DNA of 36,052 bases from Lyngbya confervoides BDU141951 (GCF_000817775.3 NZ_JTHE03000064.1:1-36052), one strand, 5' to 3'. Positions 9,118-19,089 are shown, counted from the first letter of the stretch. A program made the numbers and translations. The notes: generated from the sequence alone by a model not told the origin.

Positions 9118-9435
9118 ATGGCTAAAACTCAAGAGTTTCAAAGTTTCGATGACCTGCTACAGCAGTCTCCAAAGCCGGTGCTGGTCGACTTTTACGCCAC
9201 CTGGTGTGGCCCCTGCAGGATGCTATCTCCCATTTTGTCTCAAGTGCAAACCCTGCTCAAGGACAAAATCCAGGTGGTTAAAATTGATACGGACAAGTAT
9301 CCCGATCTGGCCCAAAAATTTTCGGTGCATGCCTTGCCCACCCTGGTGCTGTTTAAGGCAGGGGTTCCAGTACACCGCCTAGAGGGGGTGGCGCCGGCAG
9401 AAAAGATTATTGAGCAACTTTCTCCTCTGCTATAG
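9118..9435 (+). CDS. trxA: Thioredoxin
   Basis: A 105-residue classical thioredoxin, a cytoplasmic dithiol-disulfide oxidoreductase. The active site is WCGPCR with Cys30 and Cys33, preceded by VLVDFYATW. The cis-proline lies in ALPTLVLFKAG, and Lys and Gly residues of the C-terminal helix are in place. It probably receives electrons from thioredoxin reductase or ferredoxin-thioredoxin reductase; which thioredoxin class (m, x or y) it belongs to needs a tree. An AGGA element lies upstream of the ATG. The last 29 bases overlap the 3' end of the convergent HAD gene, so the two transcripts may form antisense pairs. Confidence 0.95.
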   Translation: MAKTQEFQSFDDLLQQSPKPVLVDFYATWCGPCRMLSPILSQVQTLLKDKIQVVKIDTDKYPDLAQKFSVHALPTLVLFKAGVPVHRLEGVAPAEKIIEQLSPLL

Positions 9436-10150
9436 CCGTGGGATAGGGTTGACCGGCAAAAACGGCTTGAATCCGAGGCAGTTCTAGCTCGCTTAGATAG
9501 TCCACCGTCCAATTGGTGCAACGTTGAAGCATGTGAAAGGGATAGGTGTGAGCCACACCCACCACAGGAACGTGGGCGGCCTTGGCCGCTTCAATCCCTG
9601 GAAAAGTGTCTTCTAGGGCTAGGCAGTCTTGGGGTGACAGATCGCTTAGGGTGGAAACCTGTTCCCGCAGGCGCTGAATAGCAGTTTGGTAGCCTTCCGG
9701 GTCAGGCTTGCTGGCGGTCACGTCCTCGGCTGCCACGATTCCATGGATGTACTTTGCTAAGCCGCTTCGGGTAAGGACGGTTTCAATTTCTAAGCGCAAT
9801 GCTCCACTGACAATGGCAATTTTGAGATTGGCCGCCGTGGCTTCCTGAATCAAGGTTTGGACACCCTGGAACAGCGGTAGTTGATCTAGGGTGTCAAGTT
9901 TGTGCAGATAGGCCTGGGACTTGCGCTTGATCATATCCTCTAGATAGGCCTGGGATACAACGCGGCCCCGGCTGGCCAGGAGATTGGTCAAGCCGGCGCG
10001 ATCGCTGCACCCCAGACAATAGTTACGAAAATCACCCGGTTGGGGCCGAAGATTTTCCGCAACCAAGAGTTCCTGGATGAGCTGTTCATGGATTCGCTCG
10101 TCATCCAGGATGACACCATTGAAATCCAGCAGCAGCGCTTTAAGAGCCAT
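9407..10150 (-). CDS. HAD superfamily hydrolase, beta-phosphoglucomutase-like
   Basis: A 247-residue HAD protein with a four-helix cap of the beta-phosphoglucomutase/phosphatase type. Motif I is LLLDFNGVILDDE: Asp9 is the expected nucleophile, but the usual second Asp (general acid/base) is Asn11. Motif II is IAIVSGA, motif III the lysine in TASKPDPEGY, and motif IV ALEDTFPGIEAA, so the rest of the site is intact. The substrate is unknown. The ATG lies ten bases after the ctaE stop on the same strand, so it probably belongs to the cta operon. No functional link with the oxidase is known to me. Confidence 0.88.
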   Translation of the reverse strand: MALKALLLDFNGVILDDERIHEQLIQELLVAENLRPQPGDFRNYCLGCSDRAGLTNLLASRGRVVSQAYLEDMIKRKSQAYLHKLDTLDQLPLFQGVQTLIQEATAANLKIAIVSGALRLEIETVLTRSGLAKYIHGIVAAEDVTASKPDPEGYQTAIQRLREQVSTLSDLSPQDCLALEDTFPGIEAAKAAHVPVVGVAHTYPFHMLQRCTNWTVDYLSELELPRIQAVFAGQPYPTAIAEEKVAQ

Positions 10151-10160
10151 TCAAGAAAAT

Positions 10161-10784
10161 CTAGAGAATATACAGCAGGGTAAACAAGATGATCCAGATG
10201 ACATCCACAAAGTGCCAGTAAATTTCCGTTGCTTCAATACCAAAATGCTGCTCGGCGCTGTAATGGCCGGGACGGCGCGATCGCCACAGCACTGCGCCCA
10301 TCATCAGCAGCCCCACGAAAACATGGAGACCATGGAATCCAGTCAGAATAAAGAACGTGCTCCCAAATAGGTGGGAGGTCAGCCCAAATTCCAGATGCTG
10401 ATACTCGTAAGCTTGTCCAGCGAGAAACGTGGCGCCCATGAGCATGGTGTAGATAAACCAGCGTCTGGCTTCCCTGAGGTCCCCTTGCTTAATGGCAACG
10501 TCAGCGCGGTGGATGACAAAACTACTGGAGAGCAAAATCACAGTATTGATTCCAGGCAACAGACGCTCAAGTTCTGGAGTGCCGACCGGAGGCCAGCTTT
10601 CCGAGACCACCCGAAAGGCACCATAGGCCACAAACAGCCCCACAAAGAGCATGCTTTCAGAGATGAGAAATAAAATAAAGCCAAACAGGCGCAGATCGGG
10701 ATGTTCTCCATGGCCATGAGCCATCGCATCTGCGTCAGCGACGTTTATGGACGGAGCGTTTGGGTTAACCGTCGAACCTTGCAT
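10161..10784 (-). CDS. ctaE: Cytochrome c oxidase subunit III
   Basis: A 207-residue integral membrane protein of the CoxC family, the third core subunit of the aa3-type terminal oxidase. Five hydrophobic helices are visible, for example LFGFILFLISESMLFVGLFVAYGAF and FFILTGFHGLHVFVGLLMMGAVLW. The C-terminus has the conserved EATEIYWHFVDVIWIILFTLLYIL. The acidic residue in the first helix (SESMLF) is typical. At this length it is the short bacterial form lacking the two N-terminal helices of the mitochondrial protein. The gene follows ctaD after 76 bases and completes a ctaC-ctaD-ctaE operon. Confidence 0.96.
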   Translation of the reverse strand: MQGSTVNPNAPSINVADADAMAHGHGEHPDLRLFGFILFLISESMLFVGLFVAYGAFRVVSESWPPVGTPELERLLPGINTVILLSSSFVIHRADVAIKQGDLREARRWFIYTMLMGATFLAGQAYEYQHLEFGLTSHLFGSTFFILTGFHGLHVFVGLLMMGAVLWRSRRPGHYSAEQHFGIEATEIYWHFVDVIWIILFTLLYIL

Positions 10785-10860
10785 GAAACTATCCTTTCAA
10801 AACTGAAACAAGTCTAAGTAGAAATGAGCATAGAAATCAGACCGGGGCAGGCTGCCAGAC

Positions 10861-12522
10861 CTAGGTAACCGGGGCCGTTTCTGGTTCTTGCGAAGGCGGG
10901 GATGGAACGCTGAGGACATTCATGCCGTAGTCGTAGGGACCGTGGGTTAGGACCGGGTCGATTTCAAAGTTTTCGTGGGGGGGCGGTGAGCTGGTCATCC
11001 ATTCCAGGGTCAAGGATTGCCAGGGATTGCGAGGAGCTTGGGGACCTTTAATCCAGCTATAGATGGCATTAATGACAAAGGGGAGGGTAGAAACCGCCAG
11101 AATATAGGATCCAATCGTGCAGATTAAATTAATGGTGGCAAATTGGGGATCGTACTCTGCGACACGCCGATTCATTCCCTGCAGCCCCAAAATATGCATC
11201 GGCAGGAAGGTCATATTGAACCCCACGAAGGTGAGGACGAAATGCACCCGGCCCCAAAATTCATTCAGCATTCGCCCCGTCATTTTCGGGAACCAGTGGT
11301 ACAGGCCAGCGTAAATTCCAAAGACACTGCCACCAAAGAGGACGTAGTGCAGGTGCGCCACAATGAAATAGGTATCGTGAACATGAATATCAAAGGGCAC
11401 CGACGCCACCATCACTCCACTGAGACCGCCCACAACAAACATTGAGACAAACCCCATGGCAAACAGCATGGCGCTACACAGACGCAGCTTTCCGCCCCAG
11501 ATGGTGGCCAACCAGCTAAACACTTTAATACCGGTGGGCACCGCAATCACCATGGTGGCAATCATAAAGAACATTCGTAGCCAATCAGGGGTGCCGCTGG
11601 TAAACATGTGGTGTGCCCACACAATCAACCCCAAAAAGCTAATGGCCAGACTCGAATAGGCAATGGCCTGGTAGCCAAAAATAGGCTTGCGGGCATGGGT
11701 TGGAATGACTTCTGAAATCAGGCCAAAGGCGGGCAAAATCATGATGTAGACCGCTGGGTGGGAATAAAACCAGAACATGTGCTGGTAGACCACGGGATCA
11801 CCGCCGCCGGTGGGGTTGAAAAAGGCCGTGCCCACCAGCAAGTCAAAGCCCAGAAGCACCACGGCCCCCGTCAGGACGGGGGTGGCAATGAGCTGGAGCG
11901 CAGAGGTAGCCACCATGGCCCAGCAAAACAGCGGCATTTTGTTCATCGGCATACTGGGAATTCTCATCTTTAGAATGGTGGTCATAAAGTTGAGCGCCGC
12001 CATAATTGACGAAGTTCCCAGCAAAATCACCCCACCAATCCAGATGGCTTCACCGGCTTTGTTGCTCATCAGGCTGAGAGGAGGATAGGAGGTCCAGCCG
12101 GAGTTGGCCGAACCGACAAAAAAGCTGGCCATCAACAGCAAACCCGCTGGCGGAATAATCCAAAAGGCAATCGCATTCAGGCGCGGAAAGGCCATGTCCC
12201 TGGCACCAATCATCAAGGGCACCAGGTAATTGCCAAAGCCACCTGTCAAGCTCGGGATAATCCACAGGAAAATCATGACGGTGGCATGCATCGTGAATAG
12301 CTGGTTGTAAAGTTCACGACTGACAAAGTCGGAGGCGGGCGTTGCGAGCTCTGTGCGGACGAGTTCCGCCAGAGCGCCGCCAATGAGATAAAACACAAAA
12401 CTGGTGACCAGGTACTGAATGCCAATCACCTTGTGGTCGGTGCTGAAGCTGAAGTACTGCCGCCAGCGGGGCTTGGGGGTTTGCCCCTCCACCTCAGAAA
12501 GCGTAGCTTGCGCAGAAGTCAT
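10861..12522 (-). CDS. ctaD: Cytochrome c oxidase subunit I
   Basis: A 553-residue heme-copper oxidase subunit I with about twelve hydrophobic segments. It holds low-spin heme a and the heme a3-CuB centre where oxygen is reduced. Visible ligand regions are TMHATVMIFLWIIP, HMFWFYSHPAVYIMILP (CuB histidine and cross-linked tyrosine region), IVWAHHMFTSG (the CuB histidine pair) and DTYFIVAHLHYVLFGGSVF (heme histidines). Residues 253-259 read YSHPAVY, with Ala257 where many mitochondrial-like oxidases have Glu; this is the signature of the A2 subgroup, where the Tyr-Ser pair substitutes in the D proton channel. It lies between ctaC and ctaE. Confidence 0.97.
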   Translation of the reverse strand: MTSAQATLSEVEGQTPKPRWRQYFSFSTDHKVIGIQYLVTSFVFYLIGGALAELVRTELATPASDFVSRELYNQLFTMHATVMIFLWIIPSLTGGFGNYLVPLMIGARDMAFPRLNAIAFWIIPPAGLLLMASFFVGSANSGWTSYPPLSLMSNKAGEAIWIGGVILLGTSSIMAALNFMTTILKMRIPSMPMNKMPLFCWAMVATSALQLIATPVLTGAVVLLGFDLLVGTAFFNPTGGGDPVVYQHMFWFYSHPAVYIMILPAFGLISEVIPTHARKPIFGYQAIAYSSLAISFLGLIVWAHHMFTSGTPDWLRMFFMIATMVIAVPTGIKVFSWLATIWGGKLRLCSAMLFAMGFVSMFVVGGLSGVMVASVPFDIHVHDTYFIVAHLHYVLFGGSVFGIYAGLYHWFPKMTGRMLNEFWGRVHFVLTFVGFNMTFLPMHILGLQGMNRRVAEYDPQFATINLICTIGSYILAVSTLPFVINAIYSWIKGPQAPRNPWQSLTLEWMTSSPPPHENFEIDPVLTHGPYDYGMNVLSVPSPPSQEPETAPVT

Positions 12523-12607
12523 AGAAACGGAATCCTCAAACGTAGGAGCGAACTAACGGCCGAAACAGCCAAAAACGTAAATAATCTGTGCCCTGATCGG
12601 GGGCAGG

Positions 12608-13582
12608 TTAGAAGTGCTCGGCCTGTATTGAAGCCTCTGGATGGGCGGCGGCGAGGGTCAGGGGCAGATGATGCTGATGGGCATAGCCCGCTAGACGGGC
12701 TCCTGCTGGGGTGGGCGGCTCGGCGGCCAGAGTGGACGACGGGTCAGGGGTGACCGCCACTCGTTGACTGGCCACCCAGGCTTGATAATCCTCCGGGGTG
12801 TGAACAATGGTCCGGGTTTTCATCGCCCCATGATAGGCGCCACAGAGTTCGGCACAAATGACCGGATATTCTCCAACTCGACTGGGTGTGAAGCTTAAAT
12901 GAGTTGTTTGACCAGGAATTGCATCCTGCTTCAGGCGAAATTCAGGAACCCAAAACGCATGAATCACATCCCGCGCCGCAATATCTAGCTCGACGGTTTG
13001 ATTGACAGGGATATGCAGCTCGCCGGAAATAATGCCAGAGTCTGGATAATTAAAGAGCCAGGCATACTGTAGACCGGTGACGTTCACATGTAGCTTGTCA
13101 TCGGTACCTATTGGGGGAACCTGACCCATTTCGTTTAAATCTTCCAGGGAAGCAGCGATCGCCGCACCGGGAGCGCGAGCCACTTCATGGGTATGGGCAT
13201 GGGCCATATGGGACGTTCCCACAAAACCGCCGCTGTTGACCAGACTGTAAACATCCAGGCTGTAGATCGCCAGCCACAGGACAATGACCGCCGGAATAGC
13301 AGTCCAGAGAATTTCCAGGGGCACATTCCCCTCAACGGGTTCAGCATCGCTATCGTCCCCTTTGCGGCGTCGAAACGCAAAGAGAGAATAGACCAAAGCG
13401 CCCTGGACCAGGAGAAACAGGCCCGTTGCGATCGCAATCATGGCATTGAACAGTTGATCAATCTTGGCCGCTTCCAAGGAAGCATCAACGGGCAAGAGAC
13501 CATTGTTTTGGCCATACCAAAGACTGGCCAGGGTGATCACAATGCCCACCAGCAGCGCAGTGATAGTACTTGGAATTTTCAC
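12608..13582 (-). CDS. ctaC: Cytochrome c oxidase subunit II
   Basis: A 324-residue subunit that accepts electrons from cytochrome c or plastocyanin through the binuclear CuA centre. An N-terminal hydrophobic segment (ALLVGIVITLASLWYG, signal or extra helix) is followed by two membrane helices (MIAIATGLFLLVQGALVYSLF and ILWTAIPAVIVLWLAIYSLDVYS) and a periplasmic or lumenal cupredoxin domain. The CuA ligands are complete: Cys243, Glu245, Cys247, His251 and Met254 in CAELCGAYHGAM, with an upstream histidine in VIHAFWVPEF. A His-rich linker (AHAHTHE) lies before the domain. It is the first gene of the minus-strand oxidase operon. Confidence 0.97.
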   Translation of the reverse strand: MKIPSTITALLVGIVITLASLWYGQNNGLLPVDASLEAAKIDQLFNAMIAIATGLFLLVQGALVYSLFAFRRRKGDDSDAEPVEGNVPLEILWTAIPAVIVLWLAIYSLDVYSLVNSGGFVGTSHMAHAHTHEVARAPGAAIAASLEDLNEMGQVPPIGTDDKLHVNVTGLQYAWLFNYPDSGIISGELHIPVNQTVELDIAARDVIHAFWVPEFRLKQDAIPGQTTHLSFTPSRVGEYPVICAELCGAYHGAMKTRTIVHTPEDYQAWVASQRVAVTPDPSSTLAAEPPTPAGARLAGYAHQHHLPLTLAAAHPEASIQAEHF

Positions 13583-13849
13583 AAGGATGCCTCGATACGG
13601 ACGTCAGAAGATTGGACCTTCGTGGGATACACAGTGCTCAGCCATCCGCCAAGGGATGTCAACACACCTTCTATATAAGTTAAATCTTTCAATCTATTCG
13701 TGCAGCAATCGTTCAAACACCGTTGAATTTTGTGATGAACCTTTGAACTTGGGGGTACCCGATTCGTCATCAGGACTCTCTAAGTCAGGTTACCCAGAAG
13801 GGCTATGAGGCCATCGCAGCCTGGGGATCCCAAAGAGATTCCGTTCCCT

Positions 13850-13898
13850 GTTCCTGCGTGATCCCACGCGCTCTCCCCTCTGGGGATCGCGCAGGAAC
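13850..13898. repeat. 16-bp inverted repeat upstream of desA
   Basis: The left arm GTTCCTGCGTGATCCC pairs with 13883-13898 over 16 positions with a single G-T mismatch, around a 17-base loop. No T-run follows on either strand, so it does not look like an intrinsic terminator. It may be a transcription factor target, an RNA structure or a remnant of a small repeat family. Confidence 0.75.
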
Positions 13899-13985
13899 TC
13901 CGCAATTCTAGGCAAGAAGGGTGGGCAAAGAAAACGCTTGATCCCTCTGCATGATATAAATGTGAAGGTTTTTTAAGTTGTGTCA

Positions 13986-14007
13986 TCTTGTCCTGTTTTA
14001 GACAAGA
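13986..14007 (+). promoter_or_regulatory. Stem-loop in the probable desA 5' leader
   Basis: TCTTGTC and GACAAGA form a perfect 7-bp stem with an 8-base loop (CTGTTTTA). If transcription starts after the TATAAA element at 13955-13960, this hairpin is near the 5' end of a leader of roughly 180 to 200 bases. Confidence 0.45.
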
Positions 14008-14162
14008 CTATGCGCAAGTGCCTGTTGCCTGCCATGACTTCTGGCCATGCGATTTGCCTGCGGCAAACCGCTGACGCTGTTGCACTGACTACTTTTGAAC
14101 GAGTAGACTCGCCTGGCAAGCCGGGTTGTTCGACCCTCTACTGGAGAATTGATCCCATACAC

Positions 14163-15224
14163 ATGATTGCAATACCCGAGAAGCGCTCCCCCCTTATTCA
14201 ACCGCCCGCAGAGAGCGCGGTTAACCTTCAGCTCAAGGATGTTATCCGACTGTTGCCTAAAGACTGCTTTGAGAAAAATCAACGCAAGGCTTGGACCTCG
14301 GTCGCGATCAGCGTCATTGCGGCTGGGTTAGGCTACGGTGCCATTGCCCTCTTGCCCTGGTATCTGCTGCCCTTGGCTTGGGTGTTTACGGGGACTGCCC
14401 TGACCGGTTGGTTTGTGGTGGGACATGACTGTGGACATCGCTCCTTTGCCAAAAGTCGCTGGGTCAACAACTGGGTGGGGCACATCGCCTTTGCGCCCTT
14501 GATTTATCCCTTCCATAGCTGGCGACTGCTGCACGATCATCATCATTTGCATACCAACAAAATGCATGTGGATAACGCCTGGCATCCCTGGACAGAAGAT
14601 CTCTACGGTCAAGCTGGACCTCTGATGCAAACCGTGTATGAGCTGTTTCGAGGACCGCTCTGGTGGATGGCGTCGATTATTCACTGGGCGCAGCTTCACT
14701 TTAATCCTGCCAACGTCAGTGAGCGCCACCGCGGCGAGGTCAAGGTTTCCATTGCGGTGGTGCTTCTATTTGCCCTGATCGCCTTTCCCACTCTGGTAAT
14801 AACCACAGGAATCTGGGGATTTGTGAAATTCTGGCTCATGCCTTGGCTGGTCTATCACTTTTGGATGAGCACCTTCACCTTAGTTCACCACACCGCCAGC
14901 GATGTCCAGTTTCGTGAAAGTGCGGACTGGGATGCTGTGGAAGCCCAGCTTGAGGGGACAATTCACTGTGATTACCCGCGGTGGGTTGAATTTCTTTGTC
15001 ATGATATTAATGTGCATGTGCCCCATCACATTTCAACTGGCATTCCTTCCTACAATCTGCGTCATGCCCATGCCAGTCTTAAGAAAACCTGGGGAGATCG
15101 CATTAAAGAGCGCCGGTTTTCCTGGACATTGCTCAAAGAAATTATTCAAACCTGTCATGTGTACCACCCTGAAACTGCTTACCGCTCCTGTGCCGAGGTT
15201 CGCCAAGGTCTGAAGCCGCAGTAA
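14163..15224 (+). CDS. desA: Acyl-lipid Delta-12 fatty acid desaturase
   Basis: A membrane di-iron desaturase of about 353 residues that puts a double bond at Delta-12 of oleoyl groups in membrane lipids, using ferredoxin, a key step in cold acclimation. The three histidine boxes are complete: HDCGH (88-92), HDHHH (124-128) and HVPHH (285-289). Other strong DesA signatures are [37 protein letters not shown] and [20 protein letters not shown]. Hydrophobic pairs flank the boxes, with about four membrane helices. The start is set at the ATG before IAIPEKRSP because the following [16 protein letters not shown] resembles the N-terminus of known DesA proteins. The frame is open upstream to 13980, so a longer product is not excluded, and the ribosome binding site is not obvious. 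Confidence 0.92.
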   Translation: MIAIPEKRSPLIQPPAESAVNLQLKDVIRLLPKDCFEKNQRKAWTSVAISVIAAGLGYGAIALLPWYLLPLAWVFTGTALTGWFVVGHDCGHRSFAKSRWVNNWVGHIAFAPLIYPFHSWRLLHDHHHLHTNKMHVDNAWHPWTEDLYGQAGPLMQTVYELFRGPLWWMASIIHWAQLHFNPANVSERHRGEVKVSIAVVLLFALIAFPTLVITTGIWGFVKFWLMPWLVYHFWMSTFTLVHHTASDVQFRESADWDAVEAQLEGTIHCDYPRWVEFLCHDINVHVPHHISTGIPSYNLRHAHASLKKTWGDRIKERRFSWTLLKEIIQTCHVYHPETAYRSCAEVRQGLKPQ

Positions 15225-15297
15225 GGTTCGGTTATTTCCCCAATAACTCAACTCAGCAGGCTGACCATTGCGGGATAAAATTGCACTTGTTGAAGAA

Positions 15298-15324
15298 TTA
15301 GCACTCTTGAGATGAGAGTGCTAA
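15298..15324 (+). promoter_or_regulatory. CIRCE operator (HrcA binding site)
   Basis: A perfect CIRCE inverted repeat, TTAGCACTC-N9-GAGTGCTAA, 47 bases before the groEL start. A TAAAAT-like -10 element lies at 15276-15281. In other bacteria, including cyanobacteria, HrcA binds CIRCE and represses chaperonin transcription until heat stress. Confidence 0.96.
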
Positions 15325-15359
15325 TTTTATGTGCCAACCAATGCACCATTAACGATTGA

Positions 15360-17027
<1,668 letters not shown>

Positions 17028-17140
17028 GGGAAGGGTTCTGTCGACCTGGGTCATCCCTGACAGACCCACCCAAACGGATTGTCTCAACTAGTGCCTCAGC
17101 TGAACCCCTTAAACTGTGCACCACATTTGAAGTTATCTGA

Positions 17141-17176
17141 GAATCGGGAGCGGCCCAGGCCGCTCCCGATTCTTTA
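17141..17176 (+). terminator. Intrinsic terminator after groEL
   Basis: A perfect 14-bp stem (GAATCGGGAGCGGC and its complement) with a CCAG tetraloop, followed by a short T-rich stretch (TTTAATCT). It lies about 115 bases after the groEL stop. The T-run is weak but the stem is very stable. Confidence 0.8.
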
Positions 17177-17236
17177 ATCTAAGGTGGATAAAGGCTACAG
17201 TGAGGGGGCAAGCCTGGGTTAAGCCGGAGGGTGCCC

Positions 17237-17268
17237 TGGAGGAAGGTTGAGTCGTGGAGGAAGGTTGA
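17237..17268 (+). repeat. Direct duplication of the ribosome-binding region before DUF1517 gene
   Basis: TGGAGGAAGGTTGA occurs twice with an 18-base period (17237-17250 and 17255-17268). The second copy supplies the Shine-Dalgarno sequence for the ATG at 17271. Confidence 0.85.
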
Positions 17269-17270
17269 AC

Positions 17271-18281
17271 ATGCGATCGCTGCAAAGAGGCCTGTGGGCA
17301 GCTTGTCTATTCTTAGGTGCCTTTTCACCTGTTGTGATGCCGGGGGGACCGGGATCTGAGGGTTCCTGGTTTTCCGTGCCGCCGGCATCTGCCCGCAGCA
17401 GTGGTGGCCGCAGTGGTGGCGGTTCCTTTCGCAGCCGCCCCCCTGCTACGCGTTCAGCGCCCGCTCAGCCACAGCGCCCACCCTCAATGACGCCGCCGCG
17501 GAGTCCATCGAGCGGAAGGGGTCCGGTGTTTGTTCCACTGCCCACTCAACCGCAATCCCCACCCAATCCATCTCTGAGTCAATCCTCGGCCTCAGGCAGT
17601 GGTGCTATTTTTTCGACCCTAGTGGTATTGATTCTGGGTGGGGTGGGACTGGCTTTTCTCGTTGGATTTTTGCTGAAGCGTCGGGGGCCAGTGGATCCGG
17701 TAACGGAGTTAAGCAACGATACGGTGACCGTGAGCCAGATCCAGGTGGCGCTGGTTGCCCATGCCGGATCCCTTCAACAGGCGCTATCCACTCTGGCGCT
17801 TCAGGCCGACACGCGTACTCCCGAAGGGTTACTGCATTTGTTGCAAGAGTCGGCCTTGATCGTACTGCGGCATTCCGAGAGCTGGACCCACGTCTATGCC
17901 GAGTCCCAGACGGTCCCCAATCTGGACATCGCTCAGAAGGTTTTCAATCAAATGGCGATCGCCGAGCGCAGTAAAATGAGCGCGGAAACCCTGGTGAATG
18001 TTGGTGGGCGAGTGCAGCAGCAAAGCGTGACTGCTCCTGGATTGGAGGAAGGACCAGCAGCCTATATTGTGGTGACGCTGTTAATGGGCACAGCCCATGA
18101 TCAGCCTTTATTCGGGGAAATTAAAACCGTTGAAGCTCTGCAATCTGCGCTCAGTGAGATTGCAGCCCTAACGGCAGACTACCTGTGCGTGCTTGAGGTG
18201 CTCTGGAGTCCCCAGTCAGCGGAGGATAGCCTCACCTACGATGAGCTGCTCACCGAATATAGCGATCTGGTCCAACTCTAG
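17271..18281 (+). CDS. DUF1517 domain membrane protein
   Basis: A 336-residue protein resembling the cyanobacterial/plastid DUF1517 family. The N-terminus has a signal-like hydrophobic stretch (GLWAACLFLGAFSPVV), then a low-complexity Ser/Gly/Arg/Pro region typical of the family (SSGGRSGGGSFRSRP). A membrane helix follows at about 110-133 (FSTLVVLILGGVGLAFLVGFLL, then KRR), and then a soluble domain (VSQIQVALVAHAGSLQQALSTLA to LLTEYSDLVQL). Function is unknown. The ATG before RSLQRG is chosen because GGAGGAAGG lies six bases upstream. A TTG eight codons earlier in the same frame sits within a duplicated copy of that ribosome-binding region. Confidence 0.85.
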   Translation: MRSLQRGLWAACLFLGAFSPVVMPGGPGSEGSWFSVPPASARSSGGRSGGGSFRSRPPATRSAPAQPQRPPSMTPPRSPSSGRGPVFVPLPTQPQSPPNPSLSQSSASGSGAIFSTLVVLILGGVGLAFLVGFLLKRRGPVDPVTELSNDTVTVSQIQVALVAHAGSLQQALSTLALQADTRTPEGLLHLLQESALIVLRHSESWTHVYAESQTVPNLDIAQKVFNQMAIAERSKMSAETLVNVGGRVQQQSVTAPGLEEGPAAYIVVTLLMGTAHDQPLFGEIKTVEALQSALSEIAALTADYLCVLEVLWSPQSAEDSLTYDELLTEYSDLVQL

Positions 18282-18313
18282 AATCGCGCTCCCCCCCCTG
18301 CGCGGAGGCAAGC

Positions 18314-19057
18314 TTAGGAAATCAGCAAGTCATAGCGACCGTATCGCGCCTGCGGTTCCCCTTGGTCCCCAGAGAGCCAAACCCACATTTGATCGCCCAA
18401 ACAAAAGTGCCACCATTCTCCAGGATGACGCTTAAATCCGGTCGCCTGCATCACCTGCGCCAGAAGGGTTCGATGCTGGGCTGCTGCTTGGGCCTGGGCT
18501 CGATTGGATAGGGAGTCCTGCGCCAGCTGCTGTTGAAAATAGTCTGGTTGCGATCGCTCCGAAAGTTCGTCAATGGGCGATCCCATCTCCACACATTGGC
18601 CAGTTTGGGTATCAAATAGCGTCAGGTCCACCGCTCCACCGGTGCTGTGGGGAGGGGGGGTTAAGGGATTTTCCTGGGGCGGTGCCCAAATTTTGTAGAC
18701 CTCGCTCCAGAGATCATGGGTTTGGGACGAGGTCAGGGACGAGGCTGCCAGTCCCCGCGCCTGAACCAGGGTTTGAAAGGCATGGTGGGCCATAAACGCC
18801 TGGACGGCCAAGGGACGATAGGCATCAAAAATGTAAAGTTGCCAGTGGGGATAATCTTGTTGCAGATGCTTCTGCGCCTGGATGAGCGCTTCTTTGACCC
18901 CCAGGCGAAGGCAATAGGGGGAAAGCGAACCATAGGGCGCGCCCAGAGCCTGGTAAGCATGGGGGACGCTATGGGCAAACTGCTCCAGGGGAATTTCCAC
19001 TAAAGGTTCCCCACACTCCTGGATGGGCACCTGCCAGTGGGGTCGTTGGGCCGACAT
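18314..19057 (-). CDS. D-alanyl-D-alanine dipeptidase, VanX-like (peptidase M15D)
   Basis: A 247-residue zinc peptidase of the VanX/DdpX family, which hydrolyses D-Ala-D-Ala dipeptide. All key residues align by spacing with VanX: Arg81 in FDAYRP, zinc ligands His137 and Asp144 in HSTGGAVDLTL, and Glu214 (base) and His217 (zinc) in GEWWHF. No signal peptide is seen, which fits a cytoplasmic enzyme that recycles D-Ala from cell-wall turnover. There are no vanH or vanA homologues beside it, so vancomycin resistance is not implied. The gene converges on the DUF1517 gene with 32 bases between the stops. Confidence 0.9.
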   Translation of the reverse strand: MSAQRPHWQVPIQECGEPLVEIPLEQFAHSVPHAYQALGAPYGSLSPYCLRLGVKEALIQAQKHLQQDYPHWQLYIFDAYRPLAVQAFMAHHAFQTLVQARGLAASSLTSSQTHDLWSEVYKIWAPPQENPLTPPPHSTGGAVDLTLFDTQTGQCVEMGSPIDELSERSQPDYFQQQLAQDSLSNRAQAQAAAQHRTLLAQVMQATGFKRHPGEWWHFCLGDQMWVWLSGDQGEPQARYGRYDLLIS

Positions 19058-19089
19058 TTTGGGGTTAATACAGTCTTAGTTGAGTTTTA

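Larger units (their letters stand above)
13583..14162. other. Long non-coding interval between ctaC and desA with two stem-loops
   Basis: This divergent interval of about 580 bases holds no protein I can support. A frame open from 13980 runs into desA, but its 61 codons do not look like the desaturase family and I treat them as leader. The interval contains a 16-bp inverted repeat (13850-13898), a TATAAA-like element at 13955-13960 on the plus strand, and a 7-bp stem-loop (13986-14007). Promoters for both ctaC and desA presumably lie here. Confidence 0.6.

Noticed and set aside
11143-11445. Frame antisense to ctaD
   Set aside because: It is entirely opposite the conserved helices of subunit I and shows no protein features.
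13187-13678. 163-codon frame on the plus strand, antisense to ctaC
   Set aside because: It lies opposite the well-supported ctaC, and its product has low complexity and no recognisable domain; it is a shadow of ctaC codon structure.
13980-14162. N-terminal extension of desA by 61 codons
   Set aside because: The translated stretch does not resemble desaturase N-termini and holds no membrane or targeting signal; the region has a hairpin that suits a leader better. Not fully excluded.
18314-19057. Vancomycin resistance locus
   Set aside because: Only the VanX-like dipeptidase is present; VanH, VanA, VanR and VanS homologues are absent, so a housekeeping dipeptide-recycling role is more likely.
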